Source of the DNA: Streptomyces ficellus
Lineage (GTDB): Bacteria > Actinomycetota > Actinomycetes > Streptomycetales > Streptomycetaceae
NCBI RefSeq assembly: GCF_030406405.1
Contig: NZ_JAUEPL010000026.1
Location: 26,880-90,879 of the forward strand
DNA: 64,000 bases
Direction of reading: 5' to 3'
Shown here: piece by piece, positions 32,301 to 40,130 of the stretch
How positions within the stretch are numbered: position 1 is the stretch's first letter
How the letters are laid out: each line of letters opens with the position of its first letter
The notes under the pieces: model-generated
Database searches by the model: none
What the model was told of the DNA's origin: nothing
The model's input: only the letters and a program-made list of their open reading frames with translations
Position numbers and translations under genes: made by a program

Positions 32301-35017
32301 GCTGGCGTCTTGACCCAGGACTTCATCAGTCCGGTGGCGTCCCACCAGTGGCGGCCGACCTCGTCGGTGATCTGCGGGACGGTGTCGGCGACGGTCGCCG
32401 ACATGTCACCGCCCGGGGTCGTCCACGGGGTGGTGGAGTTGGCGTTGTTCCAGGTCGCCGTCGTCTCAGCGAAGTCGCGGGTCAGCGAGTGGAGCTCATA
32501 GACCGCGCCATTGGAGTCGCTGAACGTCTCCGCGCCCCACATGTAGAACGTGTTCTCCAGCACCGTGGCGGTGGTGGGGATGTCGCTGGTGGGGAACTTC
32601 AGCACGGCGCGGGTCTTGCCGTACGTGGCGGAGTTGTTGCCCACGCTCAGCCACGTCTGCGGCTTGTCCAGGGACATCAGGGAGTCATGGTTGGCCGTGG
32701 GCTGGGCGGAGGAGAGGGTGGTGTCCGTCTGGCCCGCCTGGATGATCTTCATCGTCCGGCCGGCCTTGGGGATGCCGACGACCCGGGTCGGTGAGCCGAG
32801 CAGCTCGCCGCCCTTGGTCTTGACGGCCAGCTGGTAGTAGTACGACTTGCCGATCTCGGCCGAGCTGGAGTCCGGGGTCGGTACGGCGGTGGTGTCGGTG
32901 TACGTCGTCGCGCTCGCCGCGATCGGGGCGATCAGCGTCGCGGCGGACGGCGTGAACGCCTGCTGCGTGGAGCGGTGCAGCTGGTATTCGACGATGTCCA
33001 GGCCGCTGTCACCGGTGGTGTTGCTGTACTTGGCCCACGACAGCTCCGGACCGGTGGAGTGCACCACGGTCGGCGAGTTCAGCGCGGCGCCGACCTTGCC
33101 GTAGGTGACCGTCAGGCGCGGGTAGGTGGAGGTCTCGCCGCCGTAGTCGTTGCCGTCGGCCGCCTCGTAGCGCGGGCCGCCGAGCAGCGTGTTGGCCTCG
33201 TCGGTGGCCTTGATGACGAAGCCGTGGTTGGCGTTGACCCCGGACACCCACCGCTGGACCGTGTCGGTCACCGGGAACTTGTGCCACTGGTTGTAGACGC
33301 CCGCCGGCTTGGTTATGGCGGCCGTGTTCACCAGCCGGACCGAGTCGGCCAGGGTGCGCTTGGTGGCATCACCCGTGTCACCGAGCACGATCTTGCCCGT
33401 CGTGCCCTTCGTCCACGGGTACTCGGTGGCGTCGAGCACCTTCCACACACCGCCGCTACCGGTCTGGTTGACCGTGTAGCTCTTGCTGCCGCCGTTGTAG
33501 TGGACCGTGTACGGGGCCGCGGTCGCCGCGTCCGACGCGGCGGGGTAGTGCACCTCGGCCCGGTAGGAGTCGCTCTCCGGAACCTTGGGCTGCCAGCTGT
33601 AGGACTCGCCCGTCGCGGTGTTCTTGTTGTACGCGTAGTCGTCGTACGTCGCCGCCCCACCGGTGGTGGTGCCGCGGGGCCACTCACCGACCGCCGCCGT
33701 GCCCACCGACCCGTCGTCCAAAAGGACCGTGGTGGCCGACTGCTCGCCCACCAGGGTGCTGGTGTTGGACCAGGTCGCCGTCGACTCGTCCCAAGCACCG
33801 GTCGCCCGGTAGGCACCGATCGTCACGGCGTTGCCGTTGGTGGTGTGCGGCTGGTCGTAGTACATCTCCAGCCGCGCCGCGTCGATCTTGGTACCCGACG
33901 GGATCTCGTCGATCGGGAACTTGATCAGCGAGCGCGCGGTCCCGGTGTCGGTCTTGCCGGCCGCCAGCCTCCAGGTGGTGTTGAAGTTCACCCCCGGCTG
34001 GTCCGACAGCACCATCGCATCCTGCGACTGCGACGCGTTCGGCGTAACCGTGATCGTCGGGTCGATGACGACCGGGTACTGGCGCTCCTTGGCCGCCAGC
34101 CAGGACGCGTCCGGGGTGACCGTCAGCGTCCAGCCCTTGCCGTTCTTGGCGCGGGCGAGCTTCTGGGTGACCTTGGTGCTGTACGTGCCGCCGGTCGGCG
34201 ACAGGGTGTCCTTCTTCGCGTCTGTCATGTACGGCGCGGGGATCACCATCACCGGCGTCTGCGGCGCCTCACCGAACAGCGCGATCGAGCCGTCCTTGCG
34301 GACCTCGGGGGTCAGACCCTCGGTGCCGAGGGTGAAGGTGAACGACACCGGTCCTGCCGGGCGCTCGGCCAGGACGATGTTCTCCTTGACCTGACCGGCG
34401 CCGATCACGTACTGAAGGTCCGCCCCGGGTATGGCGTCCTTGTAGGTGACGGTCGAGCCCTTCGCCTCGGGCTTCAACGCCGCCTTGGCGCCCTGAAGGC
34501 CCAGCGTGACCGAGTGGCCGTCAGGACCCTCGTAGCGCAGCAGCCTGTCCGGGCTCGTACCGAAGGAACTGCGGCCGCTGTTGGTGGTGTTGGCGAAGCC
34601 CTTGCCGTCGCCGGCGGGCTTGACCGCCGGGTCGATCGGCTTCCACGACGAGCCCGAGCGGTACGAGGTCGGCTCGGCCGACAGCTCCGCCTGCACCCGC
34701 CCGTCCGACAACTGCCAAAAGCGCGCCTGCGAAGTGCGCTTGTCGGTCAGCTCCTTGACCCGCTTGGGCGCGGGCTCCGCAGTGCCCTTGGGCAGCTTTT
34801 CACGGCTGGGTATCTCCAGCTTCCCGCCCACGGGCGGGGCCGCCGCGGGTGCCGGTTCGTCGTCCGAGAACCAGCCGGCGATGGTGTCGACAACGCCCTT
34901 GTCGTCGCCGTCACCTGTCGCTCCCGGTGGGGCCGCATAGGCGATCTGCGGCAGTAGCGTGCCCGCCACCGCCGCGACCACCACACAGGAGACGTATCTC
35001 CTGTACGGAATCTTCAC
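26330..35017 (-). CDS. Giant secreted Rhs/YD-repeat polymorphic toxin
   Basis: 2895 residues. Signal peptide (1-28, ending IAYA), then a linker and secretion-associated region; DNRLRE-like domains (about 340-420 and again about 800-900, e.g. TARSLIKFPIDEIPSGTKI); a golvesin-type domain (about 490-570), repeated at about 2120-2240 as DAFTWTLNIPKDGTYTAYVKYPK. YD repeats fill most of about 1250-2600 and end in the Rhs core signature DYSPGLNRFTTRD and NRYAFTGGNPTSFIELDGH. The remaining about 260 residues are the variable C-terminal domain with four Cys near its start; I recognise no known nuclease or deaminase motif. GTG at 35017 has GAAGGG 7 bases upstream. The Rhs core probably cages the C-terminal domain before release. 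Target unknown. Confidence 0.9.
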   Translation of the reverse strand: MKIPYRRYVSCVVVAAVAGTLLPQIAYAAPPGATGDGDDKGVVDTIAGWFSDDEPAPAAAPPVGGKLEIPSREKLPKGTAEPAPKRVKELTDKRTSQARFWQLSDGRVQAELSAEPTSYRSGSSWKPIDPAVKPAGDGKGFANTTNSGRSSFGTSPDRLLRYEGPDGHSVTLGLQGAKAALKPEAKGSTVTYKDAIPGADLQYVIGAGQVKENIVLAERPAGPVSFTFTLGTEGLTPEVRKDGSIALFGEAPQTPVMVIPAPYMTDAKKDTLSPTGGTYSTKVTQKLARAKNGKGWTLTVTPDASWLAAKERQYPVVIDPTITVTPNASQSQDAMVLSDQPGVNFNTTWRLAAGKTDTGTARSLIKFPIDEIPSGTKIDAARLEMYYDQPHTTNGNAVTIGAYRATGAWDESTATWSNTSTLVGEQSATTVLLDDGSVGTAAVGEWPRGTTTGGAATYDDYAYNKNTATGESYSWQPKVPESDSYRAEVHYPAASDAATAAPYTVHYNGGSKSYTVNQTGSGGVWKVLDATEYPWTKGTTGKIVLGDTGDATKRTLADSVRLVNTAAITKPAGVYNQWHKFPVTDTVQRWVSGVNANHGFVIKATDEANTLLGGPRYEAADGNDYGGETSTYPRLTVTYGKVGAALNSPTVVHSTGPELSWAKYSNTTGDSGLDIVEYQLHRSTQQAFTPSAATLIAPIAASATTYTDTTAVPTPDSSSAEIGKSYYYQLAVKTKGGELLGSPTRVVGIPKAGRTMKIIQAGQTDTTLSSAQPTANHDSLMSLDKPQTWLSVGNNSATYGKTRAVLKFPTSDIPTTATVLENTFYMWGAETFSDSNGAVYELHSLTRDFAETTATWNNANSTTPWTTPGGDMSATVADTVPQITDEVGRHWWDATGLMKSWVKTPANNKGVIVKLKDESTTGPQERTLFLSAEAADPQLRPYMRVIYVDATTEDTYYAPTTPARMTPNSTYTVDFTVTNTTATAWAAGERELSYTWKLPDGTDVTTGGNQLSTAIPALLPGKSATIKAQVNTAINSDSGNKRREYVLGWDVRKVADGTWLSAGTGGIPPLKQNVAIEDPTSDQLGLEKFYSYTGKNTGAGSTVMNNLASGNSVWSYNAFTNPGRGLATFGRFTYNSLDTSDTVLGHGWSGQVSAPVRLGAPLDFHPNPNPTEIRLPDGDGTTHVFRKQDDGTWKAPSGVHYKVTPKAGLECSPSKDPTPDAWTLTRPDGTRVLFGCDGYVTSVVDKNGNTQTYTYEERKSNNKPIKFLTYVTDPAGRQSVTVEYYRKGDASYEYINDSGAKVSGTTLNNSKIYDHVKSMTDISGRKISFYYTDKGLLGQFTDGEGSSQPKVFAFTYDATQGNKNVKLVKVTDPRGNPSNMAYYAPQAGDDPKYHWWTKTITDRLNGPTGFAYAVNVTNTKFTDTKVTDAENHMSTYVTDDFGRPVQTINAKSQSSKMSWDADNNVTYLEENNGAKTAYCYDTKTGYPLWQRDAENNKAGVPPASDCAPGSYPTNAQKFEYQTRLDGFSADLYRKTSPEGRTWQFGYDSFGNLKTVTDPKGVATTGTAGDYTTSYEYDAYGHMTKAIDANGNATTNSGFGPTGYPATITDALNKSTSYVYDARGQVTEVTDALGKKITQTYDTFGRPLVRTVPKDQAAGVLITAPAPEYDANDNVTKTTAPNGAVSTAVYDSADEVVSATAPADTATSGERKTTYTYDKVGNLKTTTQPKGSLTTTDATDYVTTNNYDEIYQLTSVVNAVGDKVSYVYDSVGNVIKAVDPKKNATADPEDFTTKTDYDLNHRPTVSTDAAGKVTKRSYDKDSLVVSATDAENNTTLITYDERGKQAEIRAPHDGTSTVLYRSTKFEYDQVGNVTKVTTPRGTQTAATDDFAARTEYDVLNRPVKQYQPYDPADVRYNKADVYSETLYDAVGRVSKTSLPPSDGQTVRNDTSYAYFDNGWVKSTTDPWDIVASYDYNELGRQTARTLTSAGGSSDRTMAWTYYPDGKLRSKSDDGVPVGKSVVLVDNSDTQHTSSTGTWSSGTIAGQQGYDHRTHVSGIGTDAFTWTLNIPKDGTYTAYVKYPKVTGAATAATYTLTHGITTEPPVTKDQNAGTGTWVSLGSYSLKQGNNAQLKLEQSGTGAVVADGVKLVRDTTGETDSEKKSFAYVYDVNGNVTTIDDTSSGAKIDKYTIAYTGLNQVQTMSEALTGQEKKTTSYTYDANGQPETVTHPDQFSRYTYDLRELVKTVSVGKTASDPSPKVTSYTYTDRGQKLKETKANGNSVDYTYFHDGALKSTGEVKGNGTLVASHTYAYDPNGNKAQDVAKKMSADDHSAYLSSTTDYTYDPADRLAKSVKTGNGAATETYVHDDNANVISQSVQGKTTTYSYDRNRLLSSTTSGTTFSYNYDPFGRQESVTGGGKVLERSVYDGFDHVVESIKLTDTGATSTTKYTYDPLDRTSQKIVDGKATTFNYLGMTSEVLGEEVAGTLTKSYQYSPWGERLSQVKHNGDGTTEEGYYGYNSHTDVETLTGADGDTRATYGYTAFGKDDESEFTGIDKPNGVDPTKESYNPYRFNAKRWDAQSGTYDMGFRDYSPGLNRFTTRDMYNGALADMSLGTDPLTSNRYAFTGGNPTSFIELDGHAPCAEGIRDVCGGGSTTSGAFCFVCATNYNPGMAKPRAHMPKVESEGLRNIIKELYARDIVADSDVTGDGRTATALIHEYNTGKPVGTWHVEKASNKMAGLASLLEKDRKARLDGGNGLLSEADLKVARAEATDLWNALNSRDVAGTVTAHVQNTPETLKAVTRNRESILKSQAVSDLTGQAFEQHHPKAAPRATGEPTKLSGGFKTFGIGIVGGIGSVAQAPSYVREYGWKQGAWEMFKDAFDPYGFTDPPEPQIA

Positions 35018-35292
35018 ATCGATGCCCTTCACATGTGTGCCCATTTCGACGCATACGAAAAAGGCACACGGGACGAGCCGGTACGGGGGTTCCCGGACCG
35101 GCTTTGCATACAGCGGCGTGGTTTCTAATCAGTGATCTGACGGCAAGTCAACCGTTTACGCAATTCGGACAGTTCGCTGGGGAAACGGGCGCCGATTCGC
35201 CCGATTTCTCCGGTCGCTCGCGCCGGATCGGACGCGTGGTGTATAACCGCCCAGTTCCGCACCGAACTCATTTCACGGAAAGCCGAACTCCC

Positions 35293-35730
35293 ATGGCATC
35301 CAGCACGGAATCCGAAAAGCGCGGCCCGGACCGGCGCGGTCTGGCGATCGCCGGTGCCGTCCTGCTCGCCTGCGGCGGTCTCGTCGGCTATGGCGTCCTG
35401 AACACCGAGGAGAAGCCGGAGCCCGCGGCCGTCCCGACCGCCGAGGTCACCTATGAAGTCACCGGGACCGGCACCGTTGAAATTTCGTACGCGGGGGGTG
35501 CCGGAAACGGCGCGGTGGTGGTGGAAAAGGCCATCACCCTGCCCTGGAAGAAAACCGTCCAGGTACCGGTCGGATCCTCGCCGAGCATCGGCGTCATCCT
35601 GGACGGCAAGGGCGGCGAGGCCGGTTGCACGCTCGCCGTCCGCGGCAAGCACGTGCAACGCGCCACCGCCGCGGGCACGTACGGGCGGGCCACGTGCGCC
35701 GGACCCGAATTGACCGCGACCACATCGTAG
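35293..35730 (+). CDS. MmpS-like membrane-anchored protein
   Basis: 145 residues. Short cytoplasmic N terminus (ASSTESEKRGPDRRG), one membrane helix (about 15-35, LAIAGAVLLACGGLVGYGVL), then an extracellular beta-sandwich domain: EVTGTGTVEISYAGGAGNGAVVVEKAITLPWKKTVQVPVGSSPSIGVILDGKGGEAGCTLAVRGKHVQRATAAGTYGRATCAG, with two Cys likely bridged. This is the layout of mycobacterial MmpS accessory proteins and their Streptomyces relatives, but no MmpL transporter is adjacent, so its partner is unknown. ATG at 35293 follows ACGGAAAG. It reads away from the Rhs gene, so the promoter must lie in the 275-bp spacer. Confidence 0.8.
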   Translation: MASSTESEKRGPDRRGLAIAGAVLLACGGLVGYGVLNTEEKPEPAAVPTAEVTYEVTGTGTVEISYAGGAGNGAVVVEKAITLPWKKTVQVPVGSSPSIGVILDGKGGEAGCTLAVRGKHVQRATAAGTYGRATCAGPELTATTS

Positions 35731-35782
35731 AAATCGCTGAAGTGAATTCTCAGCACGCCAACCCTTTTGAGGAGTGGGGCAT

Positions 35783-38521
35783 TTGAGCCCGCGACGCAAT
35801 GCGCACGCGTACAAACCACTGAGCCTGAAGCGCAGAGCCTGGCTGACCGTCGGCGCTGTCGTCCTCGGTGGTGCCGGAATGGTGACCGTTGCCGTCGCCG
35901 GGCCGTCCGGCGAACAGGGCAAGGGGCCGGCCGAGCGGCCGTCGAAGCTGCGGACGCTCGGGCTGGGCGAGGGCAAGGCCGGCGAGCGGACGCTGCCGAG
36001 CACCGAGACCGAGGAGTTCTCGCTCATCGGCATCGGCTGGGGCGACGCGAAGCACAAGGTGACCGGTGACGCGAAGGTGCGTACCCGGGACGCCGTCACC
36101 GGCAAGTGGACCGCCTGGCAGCCGCTGGACCTGGACTCCCACCTCCCGGATGGTGCGGAGGTCCCGGAGCGCGGGGCGTCCGAGCCCACGTGGGTCGGCC
36201 CGTCCACCGCCGTCCAGGTCAAGGTGACCTCCGGGAAGCCGCTGCCCAAGGACCTGAAGCTGCACCTGGTCGACCCGGGCGTCACCGCCACCGAGTCGGC
36301 GAACGGGGCGGCGCTGCCGCGCGGCCGCGAGTCGTTCGCGGCGCAGAACGCGGCGTTCGCGGTCGAGGGGACCGTCGCGGAGACCACCGAGCCGGCGCCC
36401 ACGGAGCCCACGCCGACGGCCACGGAGACGACGGCCACGGCGACGCCCACCGCCACCGACACCTCCACGGCCTCCCCGACGCCCACCGCGACCGACACCG
36501 TGACCCCGACTCCGACGCCGACCGCCACCACCCCGGTCCCGCCGCCGTCGACCGTCAACCGGCCGCCGATCATCTCGCGCGCCCAGTGGGGCGCCGACGA
36601 GTCGATCGTCGACGACCCGCCGGAGTACCTGGACAAGATCCAGGCGGTGTTCGTCCACCACACCGTCGACACCAACAACTACAGCTGCGCCCAGTCCCCC
36701 GCGATGGTCCGCGCGATCATGACGTACCACGTGAAGACCGAGGGCTGGAACGACCTGGGCTACAACTTCCTGGTCGACAAGTGCGGCCGCGTCTTCGAGG
36801 GCCGCGGCGGCGGCGTCGACCTGCCGGTCAAGGGCGCGCACACCTACGGCTTCAACAGCTACTCCACCGGTATCGCCTTCCTCGGCGACTTCGAGGGCGA
36901 CGCCGCCGCGGGCAAGCCCGCCGGCAGGCCGTCCCGGGCCGCGCTGGAGTCGGCCGCCCGCGTGGCCGCCTGGAAGCTCGGGCAGTACGGCGGCGACCCC
37001 AAGGGCAAGGTCACGCTGACCGCCCAGGGCAACACCGGTGTGTGGGACCAGGGCGAGAGCGCCACGATCAACGTCATCTCCGGTCACCGGGACGCCTTCG
37101 CGACCGCCTGCCCCGGCAAGAACCTGTACGCGAAGCTGACCCCGGTCCGCGACTTCGCCGCCGGAGCCGGCCGCAACTCGGCCGTCCCCACCACCGACAT
37201 CGACCGTGACGGCATCACGGACGCGACCGCCGCCCTGCCGAAGGCCCTCAGCGGCGCCGGTCAGGTGAAGGTCCTGCGGGGCACCACCGACGGGCCGAGC
37301 CTCACCTCGCGCTGGACCATCGACCAGGGCAGCACCGGCGTGCCCGGCGAGTCGGAGGCCAACGACGCCTTCGGTACGGCGAGCGCGTACGGCGACTTCA
37401 ACGGCGACGGTTACGCGGACCTGGCCATCGGCGCGCCCGGCGAGGACGACGACTCGGGCCACACCGACACCGGTTCGGTCACCGTGCTCCACGGGCCGAA
37501 GCTGGACTCCGGCGTCTCGTACATGACGTCGCCCGCGTACCGGGTCAACGGCGACAAGCTGGGCACCGCCGTCGCCATGGGTGACTTCAACGCGGACGGC
37601 AAGGCGGACGTCCTGTCCGTCGCGCCCGGCATCCCGGGCCGCTGGTGGGTGTTCGAGTCGAAGAACGCCTCGTACCCGACGAAGGCCGGGTACCTGAGCG
37701 ACAAGGCCAACACCTCGGTGGTGTCCTTCGCCTCCGCCGCGAGCGGCGACTTCAACAAGGACGGGTACGCGGACGCCGCGATCACCTACCGCGACTCCTC
37801 CGGCGTCGGCCGGATCGTCGCGCTCAAGGGCTCGGCGACGGGCCTGGAGCGGATCGGCGTCCTCTACCCGCGCGGCGGCCGTTCACTGGCCGCCGGTGAC
37901 ATCAACGGCGACGGGTACGACGACCTGGCGATCGGCCAGCCGAACGCCACCGAGTCCGGTCACACCGCCAAGGGCGGCGCGGTCGCCCAGGTGCTGGGCT
38001 CCGCCACCGGCCTGACGTCCACCGGCCGCGCCACGTTCCAGCAGAACTCGACCGGTGTCCCCGACACCGACGAGACCGGGGACACCATGGGCGCGTCCGT
38101 CTCCATCGGCGACGTCAACCTCGACGGGTACGGCGACGTCCTCACCGGCCTGCCGGGCGAGGACCTCACCCGCGGCGGCGTGAACCAGTCCAACGCCGGC
38201 CAGACGATCCTGCTGCGTGGCTCGTCCACGGGCATGACGGCCACCGGTTCGGTCGCGTACTCGCAGGACACGACCGGCGTCCCGGGCGACAGCGAGCCCA
38301 ACGACCGGCTCGGCTCGGCGGTCCTGCTGACCGATCTGTCCGGTTACGGCCGGCCGGACCTGGCGCTGGGCGCGGACGGCGAGGACGCCAACAACGGCGT
38401 GATCCTCCAGCTGGACAACAGCAGCACGTCCGGTGTGGTCCCGTCGTCCGGGATCTACTACGGCGTCAACAGCCTGGGCGCACCGGGTGGCCTCAACATC
38501 GGCCGCCTGCTGACGCCCTGA
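35783..38521 (+). CDS. Secreted N-acetylmuramoyl-L-alanine amidase (PGRP) with FG-GAP repeats
   Basis: 912 residues. A membrane-anchoring or cleavable signal helix (about 18-40), a folded segment of about 150 residues, a Thr/Pro-rich linker (about 200-258), a PGRP/amidase_2 domain (about 260-465; ISRAQWGADES, the Zn ligand HH in VFVHHTVDTNNYSC, GYNFLVDKCGRVFEGRGGG, GHRDAFATACPG with the second His and Cys ligands), then about seven FG-GAP/VCBS repeats (GDFNGDGYADLAIG-like) forming an integrin-like propeller. It cleaves peptidoglycan between MurNAc and L-Ala outside the cell. GAGGAG lies 8 bases before the TTG at 35783; a GTG at 35774 would overlap that site and is rejected. A terminator follows. 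Confidence 0.92.
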   Translation: MSPRRNAHAYKPLSLKRRAWLTVGAVVLGGAGMVTVAVAGPSGEQGKGPAERPSKLRTLGLGEGKAGERTLPSTETEEFSLIGIGWGDAKHKVTGDAKVRTRDAVTGKWTAWQPLDLDSHLPDGAEVPERGASEPTWVGPSTAVQVKVTSGKPLPKDLKLHLVDPGVTATESANGAALPRGRESFAAQNAAFAVEGTVAETTEPAPTEPTPTATETTATATPTATDTSTASPTPTATDTVTPTPTPTATTPVPPPSTVNRPPIISRAQWGADESIVDDPPEYLDKIQAVFVHHTVDTNNYSCAQSPAMVRAIMTYHVKTEGWNDLGYNFLVDKCGRVFEGRGGGVDLPVKGAHTYGFNSYSTGIAFLGDFEGDAAAGKPAGRPSRAALESAARVAAWKLGQYGGDPKGKVTLTAQGNTGVWDQGESATINVISGHRDAFATACPGKNLYAKLTPVRDFAAGAGRNSAVPTTDIDRDGITDATAALPKALSGAGQVKVLRGTTDGPSLTSRWTIDQGSTGVPGESEANDAFGTASAYGDFNGDGYADLAIGAPGEDDDSGHTDTGSVTVLHGPKLDSGVSYMTSPAYRVNGDKLGTAVAMGDFNADGKADVLSVAPGIPGRWWVFESKNASYPTKAGYLSDKANTSVVSFASAASGDFNKDGYADAAITYRDSSGVGRIVALKGSATGLERIGVLYPRGGRSLAAGDINGDGYDDLAIGQPNATESGHTAKGGAVAQVLGSATGLTSTGRATFQQNSTGVPDTDETGDTMGASVSIGDVNLDGYGDVLTGLPGEDLTRGGVNQSNAGQTILLRGSSTGMTATGSVAYSQDTTGVPGDSEPNDRLGSAVLLTDLSGYGRPDLALGADGEDANNGVILQLDNSSTSGVVPSSGIYYGVNSLGAPGGLNIGRLLTP

Positions 38522-38552
38522 CCGGCGCCCGCGCCTGCGCCTGATCCACCCC

Positions 38553-38582
38553 GGCCGGGGCTCCCTGATGGGGGCCCCGGCC
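38553..38582. terminator. Bidirectional terminator between convergent genes
   Basis: Stem GGCCGGGGC (38553-38561) with GCCCCGGCC (38574-38582) and a 12-base loop that can shorten the stem further. It ends exactly against the stop codon of the leftward gene. Confidence 0.75.
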
Positions 38583-39104
38583 TCATGCTCCGCGTGCCCG
38601 GCGCGACACGACGGCCAGCAGCACCCGACGGGCCTCGGCCGAGAGGTCCAGCACGGGCCGCAGCCCGGCGGGCGCTCCTTCGGCGAGGCCGGCCAGGAAC
38701 TCCAGCACCTGGACCTGCCGCCGCTCCTCGCCGCTCACCAGCGGCCCGCCGCCGAGCCGCTCGTGCAGGTCCAGCGCGGTGAGCGAGCAGGCGCCGGCCC
38801 ACTCGCGCAGCGCCGCGCCCTCCCACGCGGACGGCGCGGCGCCCAGCATCGTCCGTACGAGCACGGCCTCGTCGTCACCGAACCCGTCACCGGGCCCGGC
38901 GGCGTCCAGCGCGGCCCGCACCTGCGCCAACCGGTCGGCCCAGCCGTCCCCGCCCTCGGCCACGGAGCACCACAGCGGGCGCAGCAGCTCGGCGGGCACG
39001 GCGTCGCCCAGCAGGGGCAGACAGCGGTCGAGGCAGCCCAGCGCGGACGCGGCCAGCCCCCGTTCATCCGCCTCGCCGATCAGTTCCTGTGCGCTCTGAC
39101 TCAT
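38583..39104 (-). CDS. Hypothetical protein, 173 aa
   Basis: Family not recognised. 173 residues, soluble, strongly helical, Ala/Leu/Glu-rich: SQSAQELIGEADERGLAASALGCLDRCLPLLGD, then WADRLAQVRAALDAAG and EERRQVQVLEFLAGLAEGAPAGLRPVLDLSAEARRVLLAVVSRRARG. No signal or metal motif. ATG at 39104. The promoter-like two-part motif at 39141-39169 is 37 bases upstream. It lies between a secreted amidase and a DUF4328 membrane gene but transcribes away from the former, so the neighbours give little help. Confidence 0.7.
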   Translation of the reverse strand: MSQSAQELIGEADERGLAASALGCLDRCLPLLGDAVPAELLRPLWCSVAEGGDGWADRLAQVRAALDAAGPGDGFGDDEAVLVRTMLGAAPSAWEGAALREWAGACSLTALDLHERLGGGPLVSGEERRQVQVLEFLAGLAEGAPAGLRPVLDLSAEARRVLLAVVSRRARGA

Positions 39105-39140
39105 GGCCGTCTCCCGTAAGGACCCGTCGCGGTACTCCCC

Positions 39141-39169
39141 TTACTGCGCCCCCTGGCCGAAAATCGTCA
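39141..39169 (-). promoter_or_regulatory. Two-part promoter-like motif, copy 4
   Basis: Minus strand: TGACGATTTT (39169-39160), 9 bases, GGCGCAGTAA (39150-39141), identical in its right box to copy 1. Located 37 bases before the ATG at 39104. Confidence 0.5.
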
Positions 39170-39185
39170 CTCGTTGTGGCGTGAA

Positions 39186-39986
39186 CTAAACCTTCGGCGA
39201 CAGCGCCGGTACCGGCGACCCGGCCTTGCTCCGGCCGAACTGCATCGCCGTGAGCCTGCGTACGGTGAGGATGGCGAACGCGGCCGCCGCGATGTCGGCC
39301 GTGTCGGCGAGGATCAGCAGCTCGCAGGCGTCCTTCACGTCCTGGGGATGCCAGGCGTCCTCGTACGCGTTGCTCGCGACCATGGCGAGGAGCCGGGTCA
39401 GGAGCCACAGCGCCCACCACACGTTGAGCACGGTGGCCGGTTCCTTGTGCCCGGGGCCGTCGTGCGGGTCACGCTTGCTCGCCTGCCAGGTCTCGCGGGC
39501 GATACGGCGCGGGATCCAGAGGTTGACGACGGGGATGAACCAGCCGCCGATCGCCCAGCCCGGCCCGTTGGTCAGCACGTCCGGGGCCAGGACGCCGGCG
39601 TTCACCCGCACGCGGTGGAGCCAGATGATGAACAGGACGGCGGTGGCGGCCAGCGCGACCATCTGGAGGCCGGCCGCGACGGATATCAGCAGGTATCCCC
39701 GGTCCAGGTCGGCCGCCGGGTCGTTCAGGGCACCGTGGGCCAGCACGTACAGATGGACGTCGGCGACGAGGGCGTACAGGTCCACGGCGATGACCACACC
39801 GAGCAGGGCGACGACGGCCCGGCTCAGACCGGTGGGTGAGTGCGGCAGCGCCACGGCGACGGAACGCGGCGGATTCGGCGGACCCGGCGGACCCACCGGC
39901 CGCACGGCCGCGGACGGGTGCGCGCACCCCTCGCACAGCCCGTCCTTCGTCATCGCCGTATGCATCCGGCACCTTGAGCACAGCAT
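39186..39986 (-). CDS. DUF4328 membrane protein with N-terminal zinc ribbon
   Basis: 266 residues. N-terminal C-x-x-C pairs (CSRC at 3-6 and CEGC at about 18-21) suggest a small zinc ribbon, followed by a Pro-rich spacer. Four to five hydrophobic helices follow, with the DUF4328 signature: HRVRVNAG, GPGWAIGGWFIPVVNLWIPRRIARETWQASKRDP and the segment ending WLLTRLL. These proteins are integral inner-membrane proteins of unknown activity. The charged loop after the first helix pair (WQASKRDPHDGPGH) is the diagnostic region. ATG at 39986 is the only plausible start; the ribosome site is poor. It stands alone between the GH20 gene's array of tandem repeats and the small gene at 38583. Confidence 0.85.
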   Translation of the reverse strand: MLCSRCRMHTAMTKDGLCEGCAHPSAAVRPVGPPGPPNPPRSVAVALPHSPTGLSRAVVALLGVVIAVDLYALVADVHLYVLAHGALNDPAADLDRGYLLISVAAGLQMVALAATAVLFIIWLHRVRVNAGVLAPDVLTNGPGWAIGGWFIPVVNLWIPRRIARETWQASKRDPHDGPGHKEPATVLNVWWALWLLTRLLAMVASNAYEDAWHPQDVKDACELLILADTADIAAAAFAILTVRRLTAMQFGRSKAGSPVPALSPKV

Positions 39987-40050
39987 GGCCGAGCAGACCC
40001 CCCGTCATGTACGCGACCGGTCATGGCCGCCCGCGCACCGTATCGCACGT

Positions 40051-40130
40051 GATCTCACGAGATCTCAGGTGATCTCGGGCGATCTCGGGCGATCCCGGGG
40101 GATCTCGGGGGATCTCGGGTGATCTCAGGT
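40051..40130. repeat. Eight head-to-tail 10-bp repeats (GATCTCRGGN)
   Basis: The sequence from 40051 to 40130 divides exactly into eight decamers, all starting GATCTC or GATCCC and mostly ending GGGN or AGGT. One decamer equals about one helical turn, so identical faces line up. The last unit contains the stop codon of the GH20 gene (TGA, 40125-40127). The first two units form a palindrome GATCTCACGAGATC. CRISPR is excluded: there are no spacers. Confidence 0.95.

Noticed and set aside
40051..40130. CRISPR-like array
   Set aside because: Units are 10 bp without spacers.
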